Counted from the first letter of the stretch, positions 22,661-34,423 are shown. The stretch: 64,000 nucleotides of DNA from Typhlomys cinereus (GCA_023101885.1 JALPQD010000017.1:1037428-1101427); one strand, 5' to 3'. Notes: a model not told the origin generated them from the sequence alone. Numbers and translations are program-made.

Positions 22661-23539
22661 TCCTCGAGTGAAGTGGCAGTGACAAAGGCAGCCAGGCGGT
22701 GACAAGGACCGCTAAAAAGTTATTTAAAGGAGTTCATGAGTGTCAAAAAGATTTTAGCACATTCGCCAATAACCAGGATTTTTTTTTTGCTGGAGAGTTG
22801 GCTAAATGCCAAACACTCCATCCTGACGCGGCGTTTTAGCTGTGGGCAAGGGAACAATCTGTTCATGGTTCCAGCAACTACCTGCAAAAGTTCCCTTGAA
22901 AGGGTGGAGCGGAGAAAGGAAAAAGTCTGGCCGTGTTCTTTCAACGTTTCCATGTTTCCCGAAGGAAAGGGCACTAAAGTGATAGTTACTGCCTTGCTGA
23001 AATGTTCCTTCTCTCCTTCTATATAATCAACAACCTTTGAGGCATTCAGCCTGAAATGCTTAGTTCAGGGAAGCCTTGCTTAGAAATAATTACTTATGCT
23101 AAACATATCGAAGATCATTTTTTAGAAATGTTTCTAAAATTCTGTATCTGCTACCAAAAGGAGGAAGAATGAAAAGAAAACAAACCTGCAAACGCATGAA
23201 AAATAATGAGTATAAACCGGCCACCAGTTGTGAATTGTAAAATGAAAAGAAGAACCTCTTTCAAGCTTGAATAGAAAGTCTCTTTCTAAGAAGGGTACCC
23301 CTGAACCTGGACGGCACCTTGGGAGTCTTCACCACTTCACTGTCAATAGTTGTTGAAACAAAGATAAACACCAAGAAGACAGTTATCAAACACAAATTTA
23401 TGTCAAGATAATCGTTTCCACAAAGCTTAAAAGTGGACTTTTCCTCTTTTGCTCTTAAAAAGTGGATGAAATGGCATGTCAACGATGCTGCGTGACACTT
23501 CTGCTCCACCCCGCTTTACAGTTTCCAAAGCACAGCACG
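22661..23539. other. Downstream DNA, nothing recognised
   Basis: There is no gene or repeat I can support. It is AT-rich. Confidence 0.4.
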
Positions 23540-23680
23540 TGCCACCGTCCGTCCTCCTGACAGTCCCGTGAGGTAGGTGTGGCAGTCAGATGAGGAAATC
23601 GAGGCAAACAGAGGCTGAGCGGCTTGCCCGAGACCACACGGCTGGAAGGTACAAAGATGGAACAGAAATCAGACGCTTGG
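23540..23680 (-). mobile_element. MIR SINE relic, minus orientation
   Basis: CCCGTGAGGTAGGTGTGGC, GATGAGGAAATCGAGGC and GCTTGCCCGAGACCACACGG, then GGAACAGAAATCAGAC, follow the reverse of MIR. Confidence 0.85.
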
Positions 23681-24100
23681 CCTCATAGTCCCCCCGCCCC
23701 TCCTGCCTCTGCAGGGAAGGGGTGTACTCAAGTGCTCGAATGGTGGCCAGAATTCATTTTGGTGACGTCCTGACAGTAAGGTTTAAATGACAAGACAAGG
23801 ACAGTAGGTCTGGTGACTTTACTTGACATAATAAAATTGGTGCAAAACCACTTTTGTCTAATGACTTGTAACCTTTTGGTCCAAATACATAAAATACGCA
23901 ATATTTACAGCATTTTCCTTTTGCAAATGCAATGCTTTAAAACACATTATAAAGCACCATAGTAAAAATAGTCTACAGGTAAAAGTACAGAAGTAGGAAA
24001 GCGCATACCACAGCTCACTAGGAGTCGTGATATGGAATTGCCATATCAGGGGCAGCTTCACACGTGACCCACGGAGCACAAATGTGAAACTTACTTTTCC

Positions 24101-24106
24101 TTTATT
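24101..24106 (-). terminator. Candidate poly(A) signal AATAAA for HS2ST1
   Basis: TTTATT on the plus strand is AATAAA on the gene strand, about 720 bases after the stop codon, in the context CATCAATAAAGG. It is the first canonical hexamer I found after the stop. Other candidates on the same strand lie near 22215 and 20538. Use cannot be judged from sequence alone. Confidence 0.4.
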
Positions 24107-24826
24107 GATGTGTGGAGGTTCTTACTAAAACCTCGGGCAATGCCAACATTCTTAGAACTATCATTCCCAATACTAGACATTGGGGAGACAGGAACAGGAA
24201 TACTGTCTTAACTCTTATCTTTGTATAGTATTTATCATGATTTCAGTTGTTTTTAAACACTAATTGATTACCAAAAAAAATTAAAGCCATCTGCACACAT
24301 ATGGGCAAATCCAACTACAGTAGAAACCGTTCTTAGCAACCACGATCCAACATTGCAATAAACTCATGAGACATGATTCACGAAAACAAATCACACAGCT
24401 GAACAGTTAACACTGTTCAGTAGAGGTGCAGAACTCAAGCTTCAGGGCAGGTGGAAGTGGCGAATGAACTCGCCTTCAGTCATGGGTAGTTGAAAATGGT
24501 TTACCAAAAACAAGAGCATCGCCTTTTTTTCTAAATCGTATTTGCCCTTTGATTACCCTGCCATGTGTTTCTTTTCGGTGATGTTACGTTCCCCACGCCA
24601 GGCAGGAGGTTGGAACTGTCACCAAAATTAAAAACATAACAACAACAAAATAACAATGTCTGAAACTTAAAAACTTCTTAGAACACTGACCAGCCAGTCC
24701 TTGGCTCTGTGACATTACTACTTCCTAACTCCGTTCAGTACAAACTGTCTCCTACACATTCAACAACCCAGGCTGAGAAGCTGAGAATGAAGTTCGGGTT
24801 CCGGAATCTTCTAGTCACGCGTGTGC
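24101..24826 (-). other. HS2ST1: HS2ST1 3' UTR (proximal form)
   Basis: This is non-coding DNA directly after the stop codon, AT-rich and free of recognisable repeats, ending at a canonical AATAAA on the minus strand. The extent is inferred only from that signal. Human transcripts of this gene include much longer 3' ends, so transcription may continue towards 20.5-22.2 kb, where further minus-strand AATAAA hexamers occur. Confidence 0.55.
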
Positions 24827-25053
24827 TCAGTTCGATTTAGGGTAAATCTTTTCGTAGAAGAAGTTCTGTGCGAGCACGTAGAGGTCTCCGTCCTTCTCCC
24901 GGACAGCGTGGGCTCTGATGAACTGGAATTGCTCTAATGCAAACTCGTAGAATTCGTTCTCCATTTTCCAAATGTCGGACTGCTGCAGCTTCGCGATGGT
25001 CTGTTTGGTGGGGAGTTTCTTCTCTGTCGTTTTCCTAAGGTGAGATTTCTTTC
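24827..25053 (-). CDS. HS2ST1: HS2ST1 terminal coding exon 7 (residues 283-356 and stop)
   Basis: Two bases complete Gly282, then 74 codons and TGA at 24827-24829. The sequence opens KKSHLRKTTEKKLPTKQT, with Arg288 known to affect substrate binding. A long helix follows (AKLQQSDIWKMENEFYEFAL), and the end is FFYEKIYPKSN, the invariant C-terminus of the vertebrate enzyme. The C-terminal tail takes part in trimer contacts in the known structure. The acceptor is TGTAAGTAG, an unusually purine-rich 3' splice site next to a T-poor tract. The pyrimidine-rich stretch CTTTTTCTTCTTTTTCC lies just upstream of it (25058-25085). Confidence 0.97.
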
Positions 25054-26094
25054 CTACTTACAAAGGAAAAAGAAGAAAAAGAAATAATTTTTACAGAACA
25101 CAGTGATCGCTGTCTAAAAAATAGACAGTCAACAGGGCACACACCACAAGACAAGCGACATGCCTGTCTTTTAATATTAATGTAAGAAATAAGAAACGGA
25201 GCCACAATCCCATGAAAACCGATTTCTTCCTTTAGAATGCCAACCCTCAAGGGACTGAACAAGAGCATCTGCAGGATCAGAACTCACTGCCATGCGGGCT
25301 GTCAGCCTCACACTGAGTTCTCGAGGACTTGGTGTCCTAAGGCTCCCTTATTAAAAAAAAGAAAAAAGGTCAGGGACCCGCAAGACAGCTCAGCCAAGTC
25401 CCTTGAGTTCGAGCTTCAGAAGCCCACAGGGTAGAGCACGAGAAATGACTTCATGAAGTCGTCCTCTGACCCCCACCCAAGTGCCAAGATATACATGCAC
25501 ATACTTTCTTTCTCTGTCTTTCTCGTCTCTCTCTCTCTTACACCCCTACTTAAGTGAAATATTAAAAAAATTAAAAATACACACATATTGCCAAACTTAT
25601 TTCTAATTTCTCACTTCTGATTTTTGCTAGGGCATGTGTACACCTCGGAGAGAGTCTGTGTGACTGCCTCTCATCAAACCCCTGAAGAAGAATCCAGGAT
25701 CTGACAGGCCGGCAAGGGCTTCTTTGGACATGGGTCCCCGAAGCTGGTTCGTGGCAGCAGCACAGCCCACCAGCCCTGCTTCAAAATGGCTGCAACTGGT
25801 CCTTGGGATTCTTGAGCAGGTGCATATCTCTAAGTCTGGTTCTCTCGTCTGAATTACGTCACCATTCCCACAGTGCCTTCTAAGCTTCCCCTACTGTATG
25901 TTTATACATTGGAAAACTATTCGAAGAAAACTCTATTTGCGTGCCAGGCACTGTCTTGCATTAAAAACACTTAGCAGAAAGGCACTTACAACCTGGCTTC
26001 TGGAGTCACTGTTTCTGTAAAGAAGCTCTGTCGCGTATTTCCCAAGTAACAAAAAGGTTAGGGTAGCTTGAAAAAGAACCTGTCATTTATATAC
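25054..26094 (-). other. HS2ST1 intron 6
   Basis: The intron runs from donor GTATA to acceptor TAG, phase 1. It contains a plus-oriented B3-like SINE with a CT-rich tail (25375-25560) and otherwise no recognised element. Confidence 0.9.
25375..25560 (+). mobile_element. B3-like SINE in intron 6
   Basis: GGACCCGCAAGACAGCTCAG, CTTGAGTTCGAGCTTCAGAAG, GCCCACAGGGTAGAGCACG and GTCGTCCTCTGACCCCC, then a CT-rich simple tail. Confidence 0.65.
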
Positions 26095-26252
26095 CTGTGC
26101 GATAGAGGTCTGTAGCTCCCCTGAAAAACCGGGGCAGAGCTGCTTCCAGGAGCATGATGAAGTCCTCCAGCTCTTCCGTGACGCCCACCAGGAAGTACTC
26201 GTTAACGAGGTTGTACTTGGCCTGATCCATAGCCCACCGGCTTCCCACGTTC
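26095..26252 (-). CDS. HS2ST1: HS2ST1 coding exon 6 (Trp229 completion to residue 281, first base of Gly282)
   Basis: The first base completes Trp229. Then 52 codons read NVGSRWAMDQ AKYNLVNEYF LVGVTEELED FIMLLEAALP RFFRGATDLY RT, and the last G starts Gly282. The segment contains the conserved alternation of aromatic and acidic residues around LVGVTEELEDF that closes the sulfotransferase fold. The acceptor is TTTGGTTTCAG and the donor CACAGGTATA. The two differences from the human protein I recall (Val for Ile in NLVNEY, Asp for Glu in ATDLY) are conservative. The intron before it is 2,154 bp and the one after it 1,041 bp, the shortest of the gene. Confidence 0.97.
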
Positions 26253-26724
26253 CTGAAACCAAAGAAAAGCAATTGACCACCCAGTTGTGAAGGTGGCTGC
26301 GTATTTCTGTCCATTGTGGAGAAAACAGATCCACTGCACCATCCTCGCAAACCAGGGTCGCGAGCTTTCTTTTCACGTCCTTTCCCTTCCCACACGTCGC
26401 TCCTTACGCCTCCCATGAACAAACCCAAGGGGCAGTTTTGAAACGCACTTAGGCCATGCATTCCTCCCATCTGCTTTAGTATGTGTGCGCTTTAAAAAAA
26501 ATACCCTACGTTATTCACTTAAAGAACTCTTTTGAGTTCTAAACAATTTATGTTTACTATTTAACTTAATTTGTTAACTTATTTTTTTCCCCTCAATGAG
26601 TTTAGTGTTTCCTGAAATCTCTAAGGAACAGAAAGTGGCTAACAAATGGCTCTGCTAGGAATCTTTTTCATGAATTTTGCTCTAAATACTCTAAATAGAT
26701 GGATTGCTTCTGACCGCAACTCTG

Positions 26725-26830
26725 CACTTTAAGTGGTGTGGTGGTGTGTGGTGGTGTGTGTGGTGGGTGGTAGTGAGTGCGGTGGAGGGGTGGGTGGAGG
26801 TGTGGTGAATGGAATGAGTGGGGGTTTGGT
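26725..26830. repeat. TGG/TGTGG low-complexity stretch
   Basis: This is an irregular run of TGG and GTGTGG words, G-rich on the plus strand, in intron 5. Confidence 0.8.
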
Positions 26831-26919
26831 CCTAAAGTGGGGGCTGCACTTCTTTGCTTTCTGAGTTTTTTTTTTTCCTTTTAAAAAAACCTCCAAAACT
26901 ACAAAAAGAGAACATGTCT

Positions 26920-27030
26920 ACCATCCTGGCACGTGGGAGGTGGAAGCAGAGGTCAGGAGTTTAACGCCAGGCCAAGGCATCACAGTGAGTGGGAAGGGAG
27001 CTTGGGCTACCTGACATTTTAAAAAAATAA
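26920..27030 (+). mobile_element. B1-like SINE, decayed
   Basis: CATCCTGGCACGTGGGAGG, TGGAAGCAGAGGTCAGGAG and CATCACAGTGAGTGGG, with an A-rich end, follow B1. Confidence 0.65.
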
Positions 27031-27296
27031 AACTAAAAAGCAGGAGGGGAGGAGTAAGGAAATTATTGACTTCTAAGGTCTCCCCCAGCTCTGAGTTGAA
27101 ACGTTAAATTCCCTTAACCTCCATTGACCTTCACAAAGCCCAGCAGAGCAGTATTTTCACTGTTCAGACTTTTTCTAGAGAGTATTATAGATGTTGTAGA
27201 ATATACGGTCATAAGTGCTCAACTCTGCAGCCATAGATAGTAAGCGAACAAATGCGTGTGTGTTTATGGATGAATAGATGAATAGAGTATATATAT

Positions 27297-27434
27297 TTTC
27301 CTTCCTCCTTCCTTCCTTCCTTCCTTCCTTCCTTCCTTCCTTCCTTCCTTCCTTCCTTCCTTCCTTCCTTCCTTCCTCCTTCCTTCCTTCCTTCCTTTCC
27401 TTCCTTCCTTCTTCCCTCTCTCCCTCCCTCCTTC
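27297..27434. repeat. (TTCC)n microsatellite in intron 5
   Basis: This is about 135 bases of TTCC/TCCC repeats with a few interruptions. On the transcribed (minus) strand it reads GGAA/GAAG, a pure purine tract. Confidence 0.97.
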
Positions 27435-27764
27435 TTTATATCTTTATATCCATACATTGAGCCATCTATCCACACACACAAAGATGTGCCAAATGTGTCC
27501 ATAAATTGTAGTTTGCTAATCCCTGTTTAGAGGAAATGGCTACAAACTTTGAAGACATTCTTTTTATCTTTCATATTTTTCTACCATGAGGCTCTGAAAT
27601 GATCTACTGAGCAAGGCCTTAAACTTCACAGTAATTCAATATATCTTAAAAAATTAAGAAATTTCTTTGCATTTCCCTTTTGGTTTTCAGAAATATTCTA
27701 TCTCTGAATGATTCTTCTTTCCACCTTTCCTGTTAAGATGACTGAATAAATCAGTAGGGTTAGT

Positions 27765-27870
27765 GCATGTCTGTAATCCCAGCCACTGGGAGCCTGAGGC
27801 AAATCTTATCTGATAAAACCAAGGGCTGGGGGGCCTGTCAGCGGCAGAACCCTTGCTCGGCATGTGCACC
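27765..27870 (+). mobile_element. B1/ID-type composite fragment
   Basis: GTGCATGTCTGTAATCCC and CAGCCACTGGGAGCCTGAGG (B1 start) run into GTCAGCGGCAGAACCCTTGC, which resembles an ID-like head. Confidence 0.45.
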
Positions 27871-28406
27871 GTAGCACCTCAAAGGAGACTGACTAGAACA
27901 AATACATACAATTATTCTTAAAAACTGAGCATTCAGCACATTCTGGGAAAACCATTTTTGTGTTAGAAATGAAACATCTTTACTTGTACACCTCATGCTT
28001 CCGAGCAGACTGAACCACAACTATAACCTTTGGATACTGTGACAGTCAAAACAAGTTTGACAATAAAAAACAGGTAAGTAATTTGCCCACTCTGCAGCCC
28101 CTGACCTAAGCTTAGGATCAAATAGGATTATGGGACGAATCCTCATCCCTAAGAGCTCTGCTGGAAGACAGCAAAGCAGAAGACCCAAACCAAAAACGAA
28201 AAAACCAGTATTTGAAAAACACTGGAAAGATCTATATGTGAGGAATCTTTATGGGCACTTAAAGATAATACAAAACAAGGTATCGCTCAATGATGTCTAG
28301 TCTGCTTATACTGAATGTCATATGCCCACACTTGACCACACTCACGCCTGTGGAAGCAGCTTAGAGAGGTGAGTGGGAATCAATCCACTTAGGCAGGTTT
28401 CCCTAC

Positions 28407-28504
28407 CAGCACTCGGAGCTGTGGCCACAGAAGAAGGGAATCTGGAGCCAGAGCTTCTCAGGAGCACAGTCGGAGCCGCCCTCAGCCACGCATTCATCAA
28501 ACGT
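28407..28504 (-). CDS. HS2ST1: HS2ST1 coding exon 5 (residues 197-228 and most of Trp229)
   Basis: The minus strand reads TFDECVAEGG SDCAPEKLWL QIPFFCGHSS EC followed by TG of a split Trp codon. Cys201, Cys209, Cys222 and Cys228 supply the luminal disulfides. The acceptor is GTTGCAG and the donor GGTAGGGA. Because the donor reads G-GTA-G, translation through an unspliced donor gives Trp229 and then TAG at once. That explains a known short product of 229 residues in human, as I remember it. An open frame of about 159 codons on the opposite strand across this exon is only an antisense shadow. Confidence 0.97.
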
Positions 28505-28564
28505 CTGCAACAAAGACAAAGGAGCACAGGTCAGCCACGAACCCCGTCCCTTCTTTCAAGTTCT

Positions 28565-28820
28565 GTGTGTGCACGCACGTGTGCATGTTGCATACATGTG
28601 GAAGTACAGGTGTGCGAATGCCATGGGACAAGGGAAGAAAAAACCTCAGTGGTCAGTTCTGAGTTCCTGTTTGTCACGATGCATGCTGGGATAGCTGCCC
28701 TGAGCTTCGGGGCATTCTACCCTCGCCACCTCCCATCTCGCCACAGGAGGACGAGATATCCCGAGGGTTTTAGGGATCCAAGTTCAAGTGCTTGCACGCT
28801 TTACCCTGAGCCTCTCCTCA
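28565..28820 (-). mobile_element. B4-like SINE, minus orientation
   Basis: GTGTGCACGCACGTGTGC, GATGCATGCTGGGATAGC, CTTCGGGGCATTCTACC, GCCACCTCCCATCTCGCC and a final CTTTACCCTGAGCC match a reversed B4-type composite SINE, inserted just upstream of exon 5 on the gene strand. Confidence 0.5.
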
Positions 28821-29964
28821 ACCCTCAAAATGTTCATGTGGCACATTATTAAGTAAATGGGTGCAAGCAGGTGGGACCATAACGTGAAAGGGATAGAGAA
28901 ATGGAGAAAACCAAACAGATTTTTCTCACAATTTTGTTTTATGCCAACATTTACAACAACTCCTTATTATATGAAAGTTCTTTAATTTGTCTTTGGAAAT
29001 AATTCCTGCTGTTGAATTTTATTTAGTTCCTTAGTAAAGGAAATTGTCAATTTGAGACGATAGAAAACAGAGACAACAAAGACCATGCTTGGGAGGGTTT
29101 TGTTGCAGCAGAAAATCCTTAACCACCACCTATCATTTCTGGCAAGAGGAAGGATGGGCGAGGAGAAAGAACATTTCCATCAATCTTGATGCATCTTTCT
29201 AATCTACACAATTAGATAACCCCTTTGACCAAAACCCATGAGGTAGAGCCTCAGATTTCTTAGACCTGGCCACGGGTGACTGCAGGTTATGATTTTCTTT
29301 TTTCTGGCTAAATGTAAGAATCGATGGCAAAGAAGTTTGTCAACCTCTTTCACAGGTGACCTTTCTCAGGATATAAATGAAGGCATCGTCTCACCTTGGG
29401 CGATGAACCTGGACGAGGCCACGGCGTTCAACAGATAAACTCTGTCTGTTTCCAGCTCCTTCCTAACCTTCAACTGTGCTTGTTGGTCCTCGTTTCCCTA
29501 GTCGCTTCTGAAAAGACTCTGGTGGCCCGTCACCAGCACATTCTTAATTCAAATACAACGTCTGCCTTGCTTATTCTCTGCATTTTTCTGAATGTACTAT
29601 CGCTATCTTCTTTGGGGGTCTACTTCAGCCTTCTACTAAGCCCTCATGCATTCATCTCAACCAGTTTCCTAAACCACTCCCTTTCTTAACCCACTTCCTT
29701 GACTAGTATAATTTCTGGACCGCTTCCTAACTTCATTTGAATTTCCAGAGTCCTTGCATCCAGTTATTTCTGGCAATGTAACTTGATTATATTACCCCCA
29801 ATACCTTAAACTCAAGGTCTGAAACATTCAATCTTTTTTGTGTGTGCTTATAGCACATTCATGAGTCTAACTCGTTTTCATTTTCTCAATTCCTACTTCC
29901 ATGAGGCTCTTTCAATACAAGTCATACAAATCCTTGCAAGGCTTTGCAAATACATTATTACGTT

Positions 29965-30110
29965 TGTATGAAGCGTGTACGTGCCACAGCGCACATGAGG
30001 GTGCAGGGCAGCTGTGGGTAGTCAGTTCTCTCCTTCACCTTCATGTGGGTCCCTGGGCTTCTGCAGCAAGCACTTTTACTTTCTAAATCATCTCACTGGC
30101 TCTGTAACAG
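29965..30110 (-). mobile_element. B3-like SINE, minus orientation
   Basis: CGTGTACGTGCCACAGCGCAC, CAGCTGTGGGTAGTCAG and GTGGGTCCCTGGGCTTCTG, then ATCATCTCACTGGCTC. Confidence 0.6.
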
Positions 30111-31689
30111 CTTCTTAGTCATTCCCGCCATCCCTTATAATGTAATCCCACCATGACGTCTAGTTGTGTCAATTAGAAAAGCACACCTCAAATCTTACTT
30201 AAGTGTTCTTTCTAGCTGTTCTTACGAGATGGGCCTATGCTGTCACTTCTAACTTCCAGTCAGTAATTTAACTGTCTTTATCACTTATCCTGACTTTCAG
30301 GAATGCTCAGAAACCTGCTCCACCAGTCTTGCCTTCTCTAACATGTAACTTCCACTGTCACCAGTGCAACCTGTTCAAATCTCTGAAACTTCGCTAACCT
30401 TTTTTTCCCATCTGGTAGATTCACAATCTAGGTTAAATAGAGACCAGTTTTCCAATGACTCCTCTGGCTAGAAGTCACTGTTCTTCCTTTTAAATTATAA
30501 AACTGATAATTAATATATATTGCCACATACAGTCAGCCCTTAGCTCTTACGTTTATCTAAACCTCTATTCCAAGAGTAGCTTCATGTAATTTTATATTAT
30601 GAACTTTTCCCTTAAAAGGATCACACAGTGTGCACATGTCTTTCACAACACACACCTAGTACTACACTCACCGTCTCCATAATCTGCAGAGGGAACGACT
30701 GAACTCTGGGGACGTAGAAGAGAAATACGGGCCGAGCACCGGTGGAGACGCGCGCAGGGCCCACTGTCCATAACTCATGTTCACCGTCTTCAGTTTTCCT
30801 GCATTCTCTTTATGTGCGTGTAACTTTATGTGCAAGTGAACACACTTGGGATATTAAATCATTTGGCATTTTTCTGGATGGTCTGACTCAGATGACCGAC
30901 TCTACACCACTTTCTAAAAAAGTGGCTTCATCAAATGTCAAATTAGTTTGAAGCAAGCAAGCAAGCAGATAAAAAACACTATCTAGCTCCACCATGCCCC
31001 AGTTCCCACGAGGCTGTGGCTCAGTGAGCTGGGTGATGGCAGACTGGAAGGTTTATGTCTCTCCCACTCCCAGGGGGCCTTAGTATGCAGACGGCCTCTG
31101 AGCCCAGCCAAGGGACTCACACCTCTCTCTGACTAGAGTGCGATTTACGTGTCCATAAAAGTATTATGTAGGCAAACTTGGGAGCCTAAATGTATACTTT
31201 GTATATTGAAACTGAATAAGAATACAGGATGGTTATTTTAACTTGAATTCTCTAATTAGCAAATTCCTAGTTCCTGTGTTCTTGAAGTATTTTGGTATTT
31301 CAAGCAAAGAAAATTTAGATCATCAAACCTGTTTTAGAACAGTAATTTTCAACCTGCTCTCTCACTTTAGTAGGCTAAAAATTACTTCTAAAATCTGTTC
31401 TTCCACAGGTCAGAAGCTGGTTTCTCTGGCAGCGAGTTCGGTGTGGCCACAGTGCTAAGGTCTCGCCAGTGGACCGCAGTAAAGGGAGATGGGAGACTGT
31501 GAGTCACGTGCTTTGAAGGAAATTCCTTGCCTTCCACTCCTTCCTTCCTGAAGACTGGAAAGTCAATGCGCCTGTGTAAGATGAACCCCAAAGAGTGACA
31601 GACAGCACAACAATATGGGAGGCGCCCAGGCCCTTGAAGGACAGCGTGGCACAAAGATGTTTCAGAAATCTAGACCGTGCCAGTTGTGC

Positions 31690-31827
31690 ACTTGGGCAGA
31701 ATGCAAGAGTTCATGGTCAACCTTGGAGCTACAGCAAGTCGATGCTACCCTAAGCAACAGGAGACCCTGTTTCTAAATAATTAATCAAGCAAGCAGAGCA
31801 ACGCAACACACACACACACACACCCAG
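31690..31827 (+). mobile_element. B1-like 3' fragment and (AC)n
   Basis: AGTTCATGGTCAACCTTGGAG and GCAACAGGAGACCCTGTTTC are the right half of a B1-like SINE. A short AC repeat follows at 31806-31824. Confidence 0.55.
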
Positions 31828-32140
31828 GCCAGAACAAAAGAGTTCAGACATCGCCAAGGCTTTTGATTTTTAATGTACTTAACCACTTGCTTTAGCAGAT
31901 TAATAATCCCCTAAGTTACCCACTAATGTGGGAAAATGGTTTGGATTTGGCTTTATTTGCAGATTCTTCTAATCTTCTAGGCCAGTGTTTCTTAACTTTC
32001 AATTAAAAGAACCCAAATATGGCCAGTGGTGGAGCAGATGTTAGGTAATGTAGCAATGACAACAGAACAATCTATGAATAATCAGAAATTGGCTGCATAT
32101 ACAAGTGTTTCAGATCTTAGCATATAATAGAAATTCTTCC

Positions 32141-32415
32141 TTTTTAATTTTTTTTTATTTTTACATGTGTTGTATGTGTGTTAGAGGGTACCAAAGCGTG
32201 CCTGTGGAGGCCCAAGGGTGACTATGGAAATCACCCTGGATTGTGTTACTGCCTCTTTGCTTTGCTCTGCAGTTTCTCAGGCTCCACATTCCAGGACTGG
32301 GAGTACAAGCCGCCAACATTTCCCTCTGGCACTTTTGACGTGGGACCTGGGATCCAAACTCAGGACCTTCTGCTTGCAAGGTTGAGGTTTAACCCCTGAG
32401 TCATCTCTCCAGCCC
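32141..32415 (-). mobile_element. tRNA-headed SINE (subfamily O), minus orientation
   Basis: This is the reverse of the 18886 copy: GTGGAGGCCCAAGGGTGAC, CACCCTGGATTGTG, TTCCAGGACTGGGAG, GGGATCCAAACTCAGGACC, CTGAGTCATCTCTCCAGCCC. Confidence 0.85.
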
Positions 32416-34423
32416 AATTCTACCATTTTCAATAAGTACTTGGTGAACAAGCCAACTATTTCCTAACAAAAGAAATCAAATCAAGACAACTCAATACTGA
32501 GTTTACGAACTGAGCATCAAGCCCTCACCCAGTGAACGGCTCATGGCGGCACTAGTGCGCGGGCTTCTGGTGGAGTGTCCGAGGCTGCCACACTATGTCG
32601 GCCTCACCAAAACAAAGATCTTCTATTGGGAAATAATTTTCTTCCCTCTCACACATAACCCAGTCTAGTGCACTGGAGGAATGAAAGGCTCTTAGACGTG
32701 ATCAGATTCACGTTTGGAAACGGCAGTCAGCTCTGGTACTCCACGACCGGTTGTAGTGTACTTGAAACCGTTCTTCCTAAATAAACAAAAGCCCTAAAAA
32801 ATTGCTATGTTTTAAGTAAGGTTATGATTTTTTTTGGGGGGGGGACATTTGGAACTATTTGGTTTTTGGGTTCCACAACATTTAGATTGTTCAGATCAGA
32901 CTGAATTAAAAAAAAAAAAGTCTGACAGTGATGGCAGTGAGATGTGCACTCAAATCCTTTTCTGCGGAATCCAGGCCCTGGCTCTTGCTGGACAGCTGCA
33001 GCTGTGCTCCTGTTTAGCAGCAGCTCTTCTGGTCTCTGAATTCCGTGGTCCCCACTTGCTTCCACGTTGCTTCCCCCAGTTTCTTGTGTCTTTCGTTTTC
33101 TTTGTTCTTCCTATACAGTGACTATGACCAGTCCCGTCAGTCGTCTGGGAAGCACTTTCTGGTGAGTTTAGCTTCTTTTCAAGCCCAGCTTCTGTCTCAG
33201 GAGCAGGCTCCGTCTCAGTTCCAACTTCCCTTCCTTATTCGTCAACGCTTTGGGTTCCACCTTGACTTCTTTCTCTGAGATCCCTAAGGTCTCTCATGGA
33301 CAGTCTAAGGACAGTTTTCAATTCATTCTTTTTGGATTTCTACTTAGAACACAAAAACGTCTTTACTCTCCTAAGTACACAAGCGCTTTACAGTTCTGCT
33401 TGTAAAGAAATAATGTTTAGTGATCTACTGGGCAATACAAGGCAAGTCGTGTGGATGATGAGGCCTATAGGTGCCTAGTGCTTGGAAAGGCTTTGCTGAA
33501 AGAACAACTGGGAGAGAAATTTATGGCTGTTCCAACTTAGAGATTTAGTAACATCTTCTTAACGTGAACAAATTGTGTGTCTGTTGCTTGAAAGGAAACA
33601 GTGTTCCTCAGCTACAAGCTACTTGGATCCCAGGTGGAATGTGGCACTGTCTGAAGACATCTTTGGTTCTTGTAAGTGAACTAGGGACCGTGATGTCAGG
33701 TAGAAGCCAGCCTCCTTTTAAACGTCCTCCAATCTAAAGGCGGCCCCACGAGTTACCTGACTCAAAACCATACTAATGCCATGGCTGACAGATCTTATGG
33801 TAGTCACTGATAAAAGTCAAGTTTTCAAACAAGCAAACAAAAAAATACACTTTTTGAAACTTATGTTTGCTATTGCAAGACTAATAGTTTCCCAGAACTT
33901 ACAGAACTTTCTGATAAGATCTCTAGTGACATTAAATGATTATGAATTTTTGATAATGTATAATGAAAACTTGTTAACCCTTGAAAGTTTTATGTAACTC
34001 AGTGAACCAATTGTTCCTAATGACTAACACTGGATGTCATTTCAAAATTGTACTTGGCTAAAAGATCAATTCCAAGTATGACATAAAATATGTTAATGGA
34101 CTTTAATGTATCAGGGGATAAAAAGTTCACTGCTACTGCCTCAGAGTCCACAACTAAGAAACTGCCACCTTTCAAATTTCAGTGTAGCATTGAAGAATGG
34201 CCACAGTTTCTGGGAAAGGTTAATAAAATTCTCTTCATACATATCTATATAGGCTGGCGTTTCTTTATAGACTTTAACCAGATGTGTGTAACTGAACAGA
34301 CTGAATTCAAAACCAGATGTGAAATCAGGCTGATACTGAAAAAAATTCCCAGACATAAAACGATGTCGATCTTTCTACTTCCTTGGGGACACTGTCTATG
34401 GCAACACTACTTGCTAAAACAAG

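Larger units (their letters stand above)
26253..28406 (-). other. HS2ST1 intron 5
   Basis: The intron is phase 2, with donor GTAGGG and acceptor TTTCAG. It holds a G/T-rich low-complexity stretch (26725-26830), a B1-like SINE (26920-27030), a long TTCC microsatellite (27297-27434) and a B1/ID-type fragment (27765-27870). The first codon of the retained intron is an in-frame TAG after exon 5. Confidence 0.9.

Noticed and set aside
26083..26470. Open frames of 97 and 127 codons extending beyond exon 6
   Set aside because: Only the 26095-26252 part is real coding sequence. The extensions run into introns 5 and 6 past clear GT/AG sites.
28373..28852. 159-codon open frame on the plus strand
   Set aside because: It is antisense to HS2ST1 exon 5 and a B4-like SINE, with no recognisable domain.
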